DNA of 64,000 bases, taken from Brachionus plicatilis (lineage: Eukaryota > Rotifera > Eurotatoria > Ploima > Brachionidae). Both the position numbers and the translations under genes were made by a program. Of the stretch, positions 33,961 through 45,500 are shown piece by piece (the first letter of the stretch is position 1; every line of letters begins with the position of its first letter). The notes under the pieces were generated by a model, which worked only from the letters and a program-made list of their open reading frames with translations, was not told the origin of the DNA and made no database searches. Location: positions 178,084 to 242,083 of the forward strand of contig QEOQ01000098.1 of NCBI GenBank assembly GCA_010279815.1, read 5' to 3'.

Positions 33961-34384
33961 TATATTAATTAAATATTTTTTTAAATGGTGTATAGCCAAC
34001 TTTCTTTTCTTAATTTTTTTTGTTGCATTTGTTTTGTTTTGATGTTCATTGAAAAAGCTCCGAAGATTTTCATGATTTATTCTACAAAAAAAATTTTCTT
34101 CCTTTAGAATTCATTCTGAATGCCATCATGCTTGCTCTTCAATTTCCAAGATTTACAAATTATCTCACCACTTTTACTCTACCATTTCCTTATAATTATC
34201 GAAAGATTCAAAATCAAAGGAAGTTTAAGGAATTCCATTATCTACTATAAATTATTTTTTTTTTCAAATTGTGTTTTTCTTTTTTCCCTTGGCATTTATA
34301 TTATATGAACCTCCTTGCACAGTACCTAATTCATTGGATAAATTATTCCATGGCTCAAGAAAAATGAAAGTAAACATTTATGGC

Positions 34385-34485
34385 CATATCCCCAAAAATC
34401 ACAGGTGTCCACCAAGGCTCAGTAATTAATACCTTATTGTCCCATTGTATTTAAAAACAATATTCATCAAAAAAGAATCAATCTC
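34385..34485 (+). mobile_element. Short LINE reverse transcriptase fragment
   Basis: The plus-strand translation ITGVHQGSVINTLL corresponds to ITAGVHQGSVISPLL of the LINE at 23131-24808. Too short for anything else. Confidence 0.6.
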
Positions 34486-37400
34486 TTCACAACAATCAAT
34501 TGCATTTCCTTTTTGAAAAATTTATCTAGCATCGAGCAGCCAAAATTATCTTGTTTCATTCCATATTTTGTTTTTCTCCCGAATCCTTTTCTTTTAAATG
34601 ATAATCTCGATTATCACAACCAATGTGTCAATTTAACTCCAGTTACCAATTTTGACTTTCGGATTAAAATTTTGTTTTAGTTTAGGAAAGAGTTATTCTA
34701 GGTAAAATTATATTTTTGTTTCTAAAAATTATTACTATCTCTATAAAAATTTGAGTTTTTAAATTTTTAAAAAAGACGAAAAAGGGTTTAAAATGGAATC
34801 ATCAATTTTTTTTGTATTTTTGATTTTGATATTTTTAAAACTTGTATTTATTTTCGAAAAATTAAAAATATATTTATATTTCTGGTATAATTTGACCAAA
34901 TTTTTTCGTAAATAAAAAAATCATTAAAAACCTTCATCGAAATTATTGTCGATTTTTTTCAAAATAAAAATTTTATTCTTTTTCAAAAGTTTTATTTAAT
35001 TTTTTTCAATTTTTTTGTTCATTTTTAAAAACTAATACTACATCAACTTTTACTAAATTTTTTTTGATTTATTTTTATTCATTTCAAAAATCAAGTCATA
35101 AAAAATCAAAAAAATAAAGAAGATTTTTAGGCGCATAAATTACATGGTTGTGTACACAATTTGATTGAGGCTAAAAAGAAACTTGATAGTGCTAAATTCA
35201 ATAAGCAAAGCATTTTAGTCTAAACAATCAGAAACAAAATCACAATTAAGTAATTTAAAGCAACCAAATTCAAAGATTTTAAATAGATTCCTCCCCGGAG
35301 AAAGAAAAACAACTGATTTATCACAATCAAATTGTTTAGCTTTCTAAAATTAGCAAAAAAATCGATGTTTTTTCAATTATTATTATTTTTTTTCTTACAT
35401 GTATTTCAGCACTTGCGTCAATGTATTAAATTAAATAATTAAAATTTTATAATTGCTGAACATTCGAAATTATTTCCTCTATCTAAATAACTTGTTTTTA
35501 TTTTTAAAGAATAAATCATCTGCTTTTTAAGAAATGGAAAACAATTTTATTTTTATTTTTTAAGAAAAAATATTCTTTAAATTACTTCCTCAATTTGATG
35601 TGGCCTAAAGCTTTTGAGTGGATGTAAATAAACCCGTTGGCAATCTTGGAATATATGTTTTATATTTATTTTACCACTTGAATGAGCATTAAAAGATATA
35701 AATTGTTCATAGCTGTGTAAAAAAATATTCTAAGATTTATCGATATTAAGAATTTAAGTTAATTATAATTAAAAGAATTTATTTTGAATCAGGATAAGTT
35801 TTAAAATGCTTGTAGTTTATAAAGCAACATATTTTATTGTAAGAAGAATGATACCAAAATCAAAAAATAATTTTTACAAGAAATATTAGATTGTTAATTT
35901 GCTCTGCATCTTGAATTCATTATAAATTCATTAAGAGAAAAAAATACTGTAGAATACTTGAATCTACACTTCTGACATCATAAATTTAGTTTTACAATTA
36001 AAAATTAATAAAAAACTCATCTGACTTATTCTAGTGCTTGATTTTGCGTACAAATTAGTTTTAAATTGTGCTATACAAAAAAAAATTATTTTTTAAAAAA
36101 ATGGTTCATCTAGTTTTAAGCAATCTGTTTTTAATTTTTTTAAATACTTTAAAAAAAATTTAACAACTGATTTATAAAAATTATTTTTTGTCTTTTCTTT
36201 AAATAATTGTTTTATTTTCAAAAATTTTAATTAAATTTTTTTTAAGACCCAAAATGTGTGTAATTAAAATTCTAATCAAAATTTTTTTTTTAATTTTTTT
36301 TTTAATTCCTAAATTCTCACAAGTCTTTTAATATGGTAAAGAAAAAATAAAGTAAATTGCCAAGTGAATTAGCAAAAGAAGCTCCAGTCGACTGCATAAT
36401 TATTAACTTCTGCTTGTTTTCGATGGCGACAGGGAACAAAAAATTAATATCTTTAAAAGATAGCGGCAATTTGTCTATCAAAATTAAAAATATTATTTTT
36501 TTTCAAGAGAGCTTATTTAAATTTTGAAAAAATAAAAAATTAAATCAAAAAAATTCAATCAATTTCTTCTTCCAAATTATAAATTAGAAGGTTATGTGTC
36601 GAGGTTTGATTTAAATGGAAAAAATGTAATATTTTAATATCTTATAGCTATAAAATATCAGCACACCTTCTTTTTTATAATTTAAAAAAAATCTTGTAAG
36701 CAGAAAAACTTATGCTCTTTCAGATTTGATATAACTTATCTATAAATTAATTTTCTATCATAAAGTTTTTTGTTCTCAAAGAGCAACAACCTTTTAATTT
36801 TATTTGGTCAACTATTTTTTAGACCTTTTGGTGCCAAAATTTTTTTGGACAAAAAATATTAAATTTTGGGATTTAATGTTCGTAGATTAAAGAACTAAAG
36901 TCAAAATTTGATATTTTTTTTAAGCTCGGAAACATCATCTACTTTAAAATTATTAATTAACAATTAAAAATTAGAAACAAATTAAAAAAAAATTAAAAAA
37001 ATTTGAATGAATTTAAAGAGTATAAATTGTTCTTTTTAATAAAATATACAAAGGCTTAGGACTCAAAAATTTTGGAGATTCATAGGAAAGCGGTATTTTA
37101 AAGACGCCTAAGCTTTGCTAAAATTATTTTTATAAGAAAATACGCCAAATATTTTTTTTCAATTTAGACAGGTAAATAAAAACCACTTTTAAAAAATTGT
37201 GAGCCAAAATTTTATGTTAACAGACGAAGCATTTTTCTATATAAGGAAAATAATTTATATTTGTTGAATAAAAGTTAAAAGTAACAGATTCTTTTTTAGA
37301 ACTTCAGCATTATTAATCATGCTATAGATTTTTGGCTGTGATTCATTAGCAATTAATTAAATTCAAATGTTTTTTAAGGAAAAAATTATGAGTATGCATT

Positions 37401-38433
37401 TTTACATCATGCATTTTCTAACTGAATCGCTACTCAAAATATTTTTTTATTATTATTATTCTCATTCACCACTACCAGGTGACAGGTACCATTCTCATTT
37501 CCTCAACCCACTTACCGGTGATACAAACAAGCTAAATGTAGACAGTTTTACCTCGGAAAGAAAAGATAGCCACACAAAAAATGCGGAATATTAAAATATA
37601 AAATTAACTTAATGAAGCTTCATTTTCCAAATCTTCTACCAAATGATCAAAAAAATGTCAAGAGAATTGGAAAAATATTTTCATAATATGTTCAAATGCT
37701 AAGCTTATAAGCCAGTCTAACATTTAAAAATGTAAATTAGATCGCTATATTTCACCAAATATTTATTTCCGACTAAAAAAATTATATACAAAAAATAATA
37801 AATTTTTTTTTATTCTATTCTTCATTTTCATAAGCATAAAATTATGCCTTAATTTTACAAAAATTAAGTCACATGACTAACACTTTTTATTTCTTATATA
37901 ATTTTTTTTTAAATGCAAATTTTTAAAATTAATATTTTAGAAAAAATTTTATTCGACTTTTGAGATGTTTAAAAAATATGTTCAAAGTATCTCAAGAAGT
38001 TGTTTTTTTTAATCAAAATTCAATTAATTTTTTTTTAATTTTAGGAAAATTTTGACTTAAAAAATTTTGTATTAACTCTTAGGTTAAATCTAAATTTAAA
38101 CTTATTTGATCTTTGACAAAATAGAATGAGAAAAATTTTAATTTTTAATCTAAAAATAAAAAATCTAGTTTTTTTAAAAAAAAAAAAAAATAAAAAAATA
38201 AAATTTTGGCTGCACAAAAACTCATAAAAATTGTTAGGTTTATTTTCTGCAAATCAATAGAAATCGGATAATTGATTAATTCAGTAAAAATTTTATGCTT
38301 AAACTTAATTTTATGGAATTTTCTTTGTTTTACAAACTTTATTTTTTTGTTGGCATAATTTTAAACTTTTCAAATTACGTCTAACTAATTCGAATTTTAC
38401 TAGGTAATTAGATGAGTTAAAAAAATTACATAA
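34486..38433. other. Long AT-rich gene-free region
   Basis: No host gene seen. 37440-37600 may be a minus-strand LINE 3' end: in reverse complement it reads GGTACCTGTCACCTGGTAGT then GGTGAATGAGAATAATAATA, like the (AAT)n tails of other LINEs here. The plus-strand frame at 37367-37594 covering it is probably fortuitous. Confidence 0.4.
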
Positions 38434-38736
38434 ATGAGCACTCATTACAACAAAATCGACAGCTGCACGGACAGTGAGACCTCTCAGCAAAATTCGCTGG
38501 TCACAAGCTTGCTCAACAAATTCTCGGACCTTGGCAAAAAAAATGGACATGTTTTGCAAAGTGATCGACTCGACATAATCACCAACTCTTCGTCGTCCTC
38601 CTTCCAAGACCGAGAATCGTTGTTTTTGCGCGAACAGCTCTGGTACAAAAACAAAATAATACTCCTTAGTCTAGCCAGTGTGATTGTAGTCATTTTAATC
38701 CTGATAGCCTTGTTTGCCTTTGAACCTTGGAAATAA
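38434..38736 (+). CDS. Small tail-anchored membrane protein, family not recognised
   Basis: An uninterrupted 100-codon frame with moderate GC, in an otherwise AT-rich region. Residues 1-70 are polar and Ser-rich, with an amphipathic stretch LVTSLLNKFSDLGKK and a run of five Ser. Residues about 74-95 form one strong hydrophobic segment (IILLSLASVIVVILILIALF) near the C-terminus, ending FEPWK. There is no signal peptide, so a tail-anchored or type II/III topology is likely (cytosolic N-terminus). It is not a recognisable SNARE, since heptad-layer residues are absent. Its stop codon lies 22 bp from the stop of the convergent 2H phosphoesterase gene, so their 3' UTRs must overlap or be extremely short. 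Missing upstream exons are possible. Confidence 0.55.
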   Translation: MSTHYNKIDSCTDSETSQQNSLVTSLLNKFSDLGKKNGHVLQSDRLDIITNSSSSSFQDRESLFLREQLWYKNKIILLSLASVIVVILILIALFAFEPWK

Positions 38737-38758
38737 TTTTTAAATAAATTTTTGTTTT

Positions 38759-41700
38759 CTAAATTTTATTTAATTCAAATTTCCAATAAGTTTTATAAAA
38801 AAGGCTGTCGGGCTCTTTCTCGCGGATGCTGCACATGTGAATATTAAGAACAGGCTCGATCCCGAAATGGCTGTCTTCAATATGCTCATAGAGCTCTTTG
38901 TTTATTTTTTTTATGCCTTTTTTTAGCAGAATTTTCGCCTTGGACAACTTCATCAAAGTCAGGTGTGGTGTAAATTTTTTTTCAAAAAGTGGTATATTCA
39001 TTAATTGAGCCACTTTTACCAAATTCTCTAAAAAAATTTTTTTAAATTTTTTTTAAAGATTAAATTTATCGCAGGAGAAAAAAATATTTTTATTTTATCT
39101 TTTTAACGGGATCAATCAACCTAAGAAATTTAGAATATTTTATTAATTTTTCTATTATTAAAATTTTTTTTGTGGTCTTTTTTTTAAACCATTTGAACCA
39201 TAATTTAGGAATTTCTTGTGACCAGCTTTTTGATTTGAAATAATTTTTTTTTAATCTGTAATAAATTTGCCAGAATAATAAACAATTTTGATACTGTATC
39301 AATTTTTAATTTTTCAAAATAGATGTTTCCAAATTTTTGGAAAAAAATTAAAAATCTCATTTTCTGAAACAGTTTAACACTAGAAGCACCAAAACGAGTC
39401 AAAGGACTCTTTCTATGAAAATCTAAAGGAAATAAATTTATTTTTTAATTTTAATGGACAAAATTTAATTTTAATTGAGAAAAAATAAAAATTAGCTAAA
39501 TAAAATAATCCAGGAAAAAATTGACCTGTTATCTTTTAGAACCAATTCTGCTTCTTTCAATTGACTCGTTTAGGTGCTTTCAGTCTATGAATGATTTTGC
39601 GAAAAAAATTTTTTGAAATAATTTTATATTAATTTTGCAAAATTTTCTCTTTTATTTATACTGAAAAAAAAATTCATATCATTTAGATTAATTTAAATTT
39701 AATAGATTTAAAATTTAAAAATAGAAAGTTTGACTCGTCGGTGCTTATATTTTTTAACACTAGAAGACCCGATTTTTTTTATACCGTTAAGTCCCAAAAT
39801 GGGTTTAAAAAACCCATTTTGTAATTTAACTCTAACTAAGGTCAAAATAAAGTTTTTTTTTCAAAATAAAATTTATTTAATGTTATTTATGCTAATTAAT
39901 AGTAGCTTGATTATGGAGAAAAAAAAATGTATTATATTTAAGTCATATTATTAGAAATTCTGAATTAATTACATTTGAAATAAAAGAAAAAATGAATTTT
40001 TTAATGAAAAAACTCTAATTTATAACTTTTTTCCATCTTCAAAACACTTTTGACATAAAGCTATGTTTTTTTGTTCTTTACAACATGTACCACAACAATA
40101 CTTTTTACATGAAATACAGGTAACGTTTGTTTTATTCTGATTACAAAACCTAATTTGACAATTTTTCTTATCCTTTTTTGTGTCCATTTTTTTGGATGGA
40201 GTCGAATCAACATTCAAATCAACTGATGCAAGTCTTTTACGAGTAGGCGGAGTTTTTGGTGTCGTTGGTTGACTATTAGATGAAGATGCCTGAGAATTCC
40301 TTGAACCTTTAGTGGTCTCATAGAGCTCCTCAACAAGTTTGATTATGAAGTCTCTTCTGGTAATTTTAGATTTGCAAAAAATCGAATAAAAATCAGAAAA
40401 AAAGGCAATGTGAAATTTTTGTACAAAAATTACAGTACAAAAAGTAAAAACGCAATTTTCTGTAAAATGCACACCATTAAAAAATATTTGATTAAAAAAT
40501 GCAATAAGTTGCAGAGTTTTTGCAGAGCCTGGAATTTGGTTGCAAAAAATTTGTACAATATTGTACTTTTTATAGATCCATTTTTGCACAATTAGAAAAT
40601 AAATTATAGCGTTTTTACTTTTTGTACTGTAATTTTTGTACTAAACTTTCGCATTGCCGAAAAAATTTTTTTTTTTTAATTTTTTTTTCCTCTTCAATTT
40701 GAAATTGAGTTGTTTATGTAATTTAATAGTTAGAATTTAAAAATTATAATTTTTTTAGTGTCAAAAAGTTGAAAAATTTAACTGGGTTTAAAAAACCCCC
40801 TCCGGGACTTTATGTATAATTTTTTTTTTTGACACCAAAAAATTATAATTTATAAATTCTAACTATTAAATTACATATACAATTCAATTTCAAATTGAAG
40901 AGGAAAAAAAAATAAAAAAAAAAAAATTTTTTCTGATTTTTATTCGATTTTTTGCAAAAAAAAAGAGCTTAAAAAACCCGCGGGTCTTCTAGTGTTAATG
41001 ATTTTGTTGGTACAAAATTTTCCAATTGAAAATAATTTAAATGCAAAAATATCTTCAATACATTTTTAAAATTCAAATTTTTTCATTTTAAATAAATGAA
41101 TTCAAATTTTTCAAATCAATTTTTAAATTCATTTTTTAATTTCTGATTTATCTAAAAATATATTTAAATAAAAAAATTGCTAGTGGTCCACATTAGAAAA
41201 TTCCAAAGTTTGTCAGGCGAATTTAAAATTTTTTAAATTACTTATTTTAAAGATTGATTTGATCATTCAAATTAAAAAAAAAAGGTTTCCACATTTGCCA
41301 TGCATAAATCATAAAGTTTAATGTTGGTTTAAAATGGTTGTCAAAATTTTGATAATAATCTTATTTTTACCCAAACATAAAGGTTTTTATAACACTCTTA
41401 ATCTATCTAATTTTTTATTTAGAATCTTATTGTATCATAAGAATAAAACGCTTCAAAAATTAGATAACAAAGCATCTAATTTTGATGATTTCAAAAAAAA
41501 AAAAATTAAAATATTTAATCAGTGATCAATTTAGGTCCATCTATTCATATTTTTATCTAAATGACATTTTAATCAAATGACTGAAAAAAATTAATATAAA
41601 ATACAAATTATTTGGATTTAAAATATTAATAAAATAAATTTAATATAAAATTTTTATTCTTCTGCCAAACAAAAAATCTTACTTTGAATTGTAATTAAAT

Positions 41701-42363
41701 TTTTGAAATGATCATTTTTTATTAAATCGACATAGACAACTTGGTCTCTAAACGTCGATATACCTTGGAAAGTAAGTTCAAAATTGTTAACCGCTTTAAA
41801 CAGAGATCTGTTCTCTTCTAATTTGGTATTGAAGCTTTTTTTCATATTAAATTAAAATGGAATAAAATTTATGAATTAATTTACAGCTGTATTTCTTCTT
41901 CATCACGCAAATAAAATGCCAAAAGAGTCACATGAAGGGTATCGGTTTTTACACTGGCTTTGGCCAAGTCTGGATTTTTGACCAAAATTTCTTTCTGCGC
42001 TTTGGCACAGGCTTCTATAATCTTAATTTTTATTAATTAATTTTTTCAAAAAAAAAAAAAATTACTTTATCATTGTTAATTTTTATGCATAAAAAGTAAT
42101 TTGGTTCTAATTTTTTGTCAACCAATTTAAAAAATTGTTCTACTCGGGTAAAATTAATAAAACAAGCTCTATTTAAATAATTAAACATCTAAATTAGAAG
42201 ACAAACTTTTTAAAGAGTCCACAATTGAGTCTATGGAAATATTGGTCTCAGTTGGGTCATGGATGAACACTGAGTCATCTCCGTAAACCACGACATTCTC
42301 TTCGTTTTTGGCTCGTTTGGCTTCTGATTCGTCATGTTTAATTTTAATTTGGTCTTTGTTCAT
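38759..42363 (-). CDS. AKAP7/ASCC1-type 2H phosphoesterase-like protein
   Basis: Exons 3-5 are well supported: 42021-41885, 41834-41683 and 39027-38759, with GT-AG introns and consistent frame. Exon 2 ends at 42066 and contains VEQFFKLVDKKLEPNYFLCI. Exon 1 starts at the ATG at 42363; its donor (about 42214-42190) is uncertain. Both HxTx catalytic motifs of the 2H fold are present: LHVTLLAFYL in exon 3 and FTPHLTLMKLSK in exon 5. KINKELYEHIEDSHFG resembles the AKAP7 central domain, which binds nucleotides and has 2',5'-phosphodiesterase-like activity. No KH domain is seen, which argues against ASCC1. The N-terminus has a basic stretch (EAKRAKNEEN). The last intron, 41682-39028, is about 2.66 kb and holds piggyBac elements, against 44-60 bp for the others. 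The gene is head-to-head with DNAAF11. Confidence 0.75.
39378..39753. mobile_element. Non-autonomous piggyBac-like element A
   Basis: Starts after TTAA (39374-39377) with CACTAGAAGCACCAAAACGA and ends before TTAA (39754-39757). The right end in reverse complement reads AAAATATAAGCACCGACGAG. Another inverted copy of the AGCACC...AACGAGTCAA motif lies at 39565-39590. It has no coding capacity. Its right-hand TTAA is also the left-hand TTAA of element B. Confidence 0.65.
40371..40970. repeat. Inverted duplication within piggyBac-like element B
   Basis: Left arm 40371-40403 plus 40659-40766 (split by the MITE), right arm about 40828-40970 in reverse complement. The shared sequence includes CCTCTTCAATTTGAAATTGA and TCGAATAAAAATCAG. 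The loop holds GGGTTTAAAAAACCCCCTCC. Confidence 0.75.
40404..40658. mobile_element. GGCAATG-type MITE inside piggyBac-like element B
   Basis: A 255-bp element whose ends are inverted over 50 bp: GGCAATGTGAAATTTTTGTA and (reverse complement) GGCAATGCGAAAGTTTAGTA, both continuing into CAAAAATTACAGTACAAAAA. Flanks GAAAAAAA and GAAAAAAT. The other arm of the surrounding inverted duplication (near 40930) carries the same sequence without the element, an internal empty site with a single GAAAAAA. Related to 45728-45918. Confidence 0.85.
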
Positions 42364-42515
42364 TTTTTAAAAAAATAAAATTAAAATTTTAATAAAAGTT
42401 AATTTTAGCAAAATTGTAAAGTTATTTTTGAAATTTTTTGTTTCTATGGAAACTCTAGAATTTTCTTCTAGTTGAATTTAAATTCGACCAGTTTGAAAAA
42501 TCAAATTTATTAAAA
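42364..42515. promoter_or_regulatory. Shared promoter interval of the 2H gene and DNAAF11
   Basis: Divergent start codons are separated by only 152 bp. The interval is AT-rich with a GGAAACTCTAGAATTTTCTT segment; no known site is assigned. Confidence 0.5.
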
Positions 42516-45500
42516 ATGGTCCAAAGTAAGTTGAAAGTGACAGTTTTGGAAGATTGGTGAACTTTTTTTTTCCAAGTTACTGAAGAGTTGGTCAGACGCA
42601 AAGCAGAGCATAACGAAGGCGAGATTTTTAGTCTCGAAGAACTTTCGCTGCACCAGGAAAATATTGAGAAGTAATTGAAAAAAAAAATTTTTTTTAAATA
42701 ATATTTTTAAAAAGAATAGAGCATTTGGACAAATGGTGCAGGGATTTGAAAATTTTGTATCTCCAGAGCAACCAAATTTCAAAAATAGGTAAAAATAAAG
42801 ACACAAAAGATTTTTTTTATATATTTTTAATTTAGAAAATGTGAGCCGATTTAGAAAGCTCGAATATATTAATCTAGCTCTGAATAATGTTGAGCGCATT
42901 GAAAACTTGGAAAATTGTGAATTTTTAAAAAAGCTTGACCTGACCGTAAATTTTGTGGGTGAATTGACAAGTGTCGAAAATTTGACTGAAAATTATCATC
43001 TAGAAGACTTGTATTTTTTAATTTTTTATCAAGTTTATCTTTTAAAAAATAAATTTAAGATATCTGACTGGTAACCCGTGCACTGAGTTCGAAGGATACC
43101 GTGACTATGTGATTTCTACTTTGCCTCAATTAAAGGTAAGCAATTTAAAATCCACATGTCAACTTAATCATTTTATTAAGAATCTGGACGGTGTTGAGAT
43201 TAAAAAAAGCGATCGAATTAAAGCTTTGCAGGTAAATTGGAATAAAATTAAAAATAAAAAATAATTTTTTTCAGAATTATAAAGGAATATGCAACAAAAT
43301 ATTGGAAAAACAAGAAGAATATTTTCAATTAAGAGTAGGTTTTTTTAATTTTAATTTTTTTTTAAATTAATGAAAATAATGATAGTCTACTTTTGTAAAG
43401 ACGCTTTTGATTTTTAATTTTTATGAAAATTCTTCAGTTTTCTACAGACCCCACACAAAAATTAGAAGAAAAATTACAATTAATTTACTATTTAATTTTT
43501 TATTGAAATTAAGATATCGAAAATTTACAGAAATTTGATAATTATAGTCTTCAAATCAATTTAATTAATTGTAAAGTTTAATTAGAAGAATTTTTGGTAA
43601 AATAAATCATTTTTCAGAAAAGGACCTCAACAAAAAAATTTTTCAGTAAGGGATCTCAGAAGATACTTCTAAGAAATGAATAACTAAAAGGTATTTCAGG
43701 AAAGGATCTCAAAAAAAGCTTATTCAGTAAAGGACCTCAAAAAAGGCAATTCTAAGAAATAAACTCTAAAAAGGAACTTTCAGAAAAGTACTTAGATTTT
43801 TACAAATTTTGGTTAATTAATTTTCAAAAAACATTTATCAATTATTAGCTAATGGAAAAAATTTTGGATAAAGAAAATTCAAAAGTTTTATTGAAAGAAT
43901 TTTTGGTAAAATGAATCCTTTTTCAGGAATGGACCCCAAAAAAATAATTAATTCTTTGATAAAATAAATGCGGAATTTTGAACCTCTAGACACAAAAACT
44001 TCGTTTACTTCTTTGACTTGTGACTCAAAACAAGTCTGAATTTCTTAATAAAAATAATTCAATATTATTCAAATTTTTTCATGTTATGTAGAGCCCTTGC
44101 ACACCTGTTTTCTATGAAAATTGGGGTACACTTTTTAAAATTTCTTTTTAAATTTAAAAAGTGTACTAAAATGTCAACTAAATTTATTAATCGTCATTTA
44201 AAAGAATTAGTTGTCATTTAAAAGATTAAATGACAATTATTTATATTACAAAGAAATTAAAAGTATTTAAGGATATTTTTTTAAACTAAATAGAACTAAT
44301 TAATTATCAATAATCGACATAAATTTTAATTAAAAGTATCGTGAAAAAATTAAATACCAAAAAAAATTTGGGAAAAATCTTTTGACGAATAATAAAAAAT
44401 TTATGTAGAATAAAAAAATATTTTATGTAGAATGCATACAATTTAAATTTTATTAGTATAAAAAAAAAATATTTTTAAAGAATGAAAAAAATTATCGCAT
44501 GAATTTAAGTCATTATAGCATTAAAAAAACTTCACAGAATAAAGCATTTATTATACTAGACTCAAGATTTTTAAACTTTCTCATCACACACTCGGCTTTT
44601 TTTATTAGATTCAGCAATTTCATTATAAAATGAAAGAATAGCTGAAGATTAGGCAACACTAAATGGAACATGAACAATTGGAGCTTCAGGAGCATCTACT
44701 TAAGTATATTTTCTTAACCTTTTGGTTTGAATTCGAATCCAATTAAACTCAGGCTTATGTACTGAGTTATAGGTAATCAATTCTCTACATATTAACTCAA
44801 TTATCACCTATGTCAAGTTTTTATATTCTATCAGTAAGTTTGGATCGGTATCCTCTTGGAACGGACTTGAGAATTATTACATTTAAAGAGGTGCTGGAAT
44901 GGGTACAGTGGACCTCTCTCATTAACGATGACCTTTTTCTGAAATTCGATGTGTCTAAAAAAAGGAAAAAAAAATAAAGAAACAAACGAACAAATTTAAA
45001 AAGAATATATTTTTTATTGTAAAAATAGAAATTATGTAAATTTTTTTTTTTTTTTAAGCATGTAATCTTGAAGTCTAAAATGAGACAATTTCTCAATTTA
45101 TTAGGGAAAAATTTCTCTTTTTTAATATTTTTCTTTAATACTCAATTTTTTTTATCATCGCCAAATCTGGCGTGATAAATAAAAAAATATAATTTATTCT
45201 TTAAAAGAAAAATTAATTTATATGCTAAAAAAATTTTACATTATTCTTTAAAAATTATTTATATTCCAGAGTTGTTTAAATGTAACAAGTCTCAAGTCAA
45301 GTCCAAGTCCGGACTTTTTTTTTTTTTCAAAGTCCGAGCAAAGGCTTTAAAATTTTGAATACTGAAGAAGAATTGTTAAGAAATTTAAGCTAAAATTGCA
45401 AGATATTCTGATATATGGCAAATCTATTGCCTTAGATAACCCAAGAGTATATAAATTTTTTGATATGAAACCTGATCTAGCAAATTTAAAAAAAAAGCCC

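Larger units (their letters stand above)
39758..40994 (-). mobile_element. piggyBac-like element B with transposase C-terminus
   Basis: Flanked by TTAA (39754-39757 and 40995-40998) with exact 14-bp inverted ends CACTAGAAGACCCG / CGGGTCTTCTAGTG. The minus-strand frame from about 40380 to 40020 encodes TRRDFIIKLVEELYE, then a Ser/Thr/Pro-rich stretch. It ends with a Cys-rich finger (C at IRFC, TCISCKKYCCGTCC and LCQKCF), as at the C-terminus of piggyBac transposases. The catalytic part is missing. A MITE (40404-40658) sits inside, and the segment 40371-40970 is an imperfect inverted duplication. Confidence 0.85.

Noticed and set aside
44908..45000. CAGTGGACCTCTCTCATTAA, like a Tigger/pogo end, after TA
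   Set aside because: No partner end was found, so no element is claimed.
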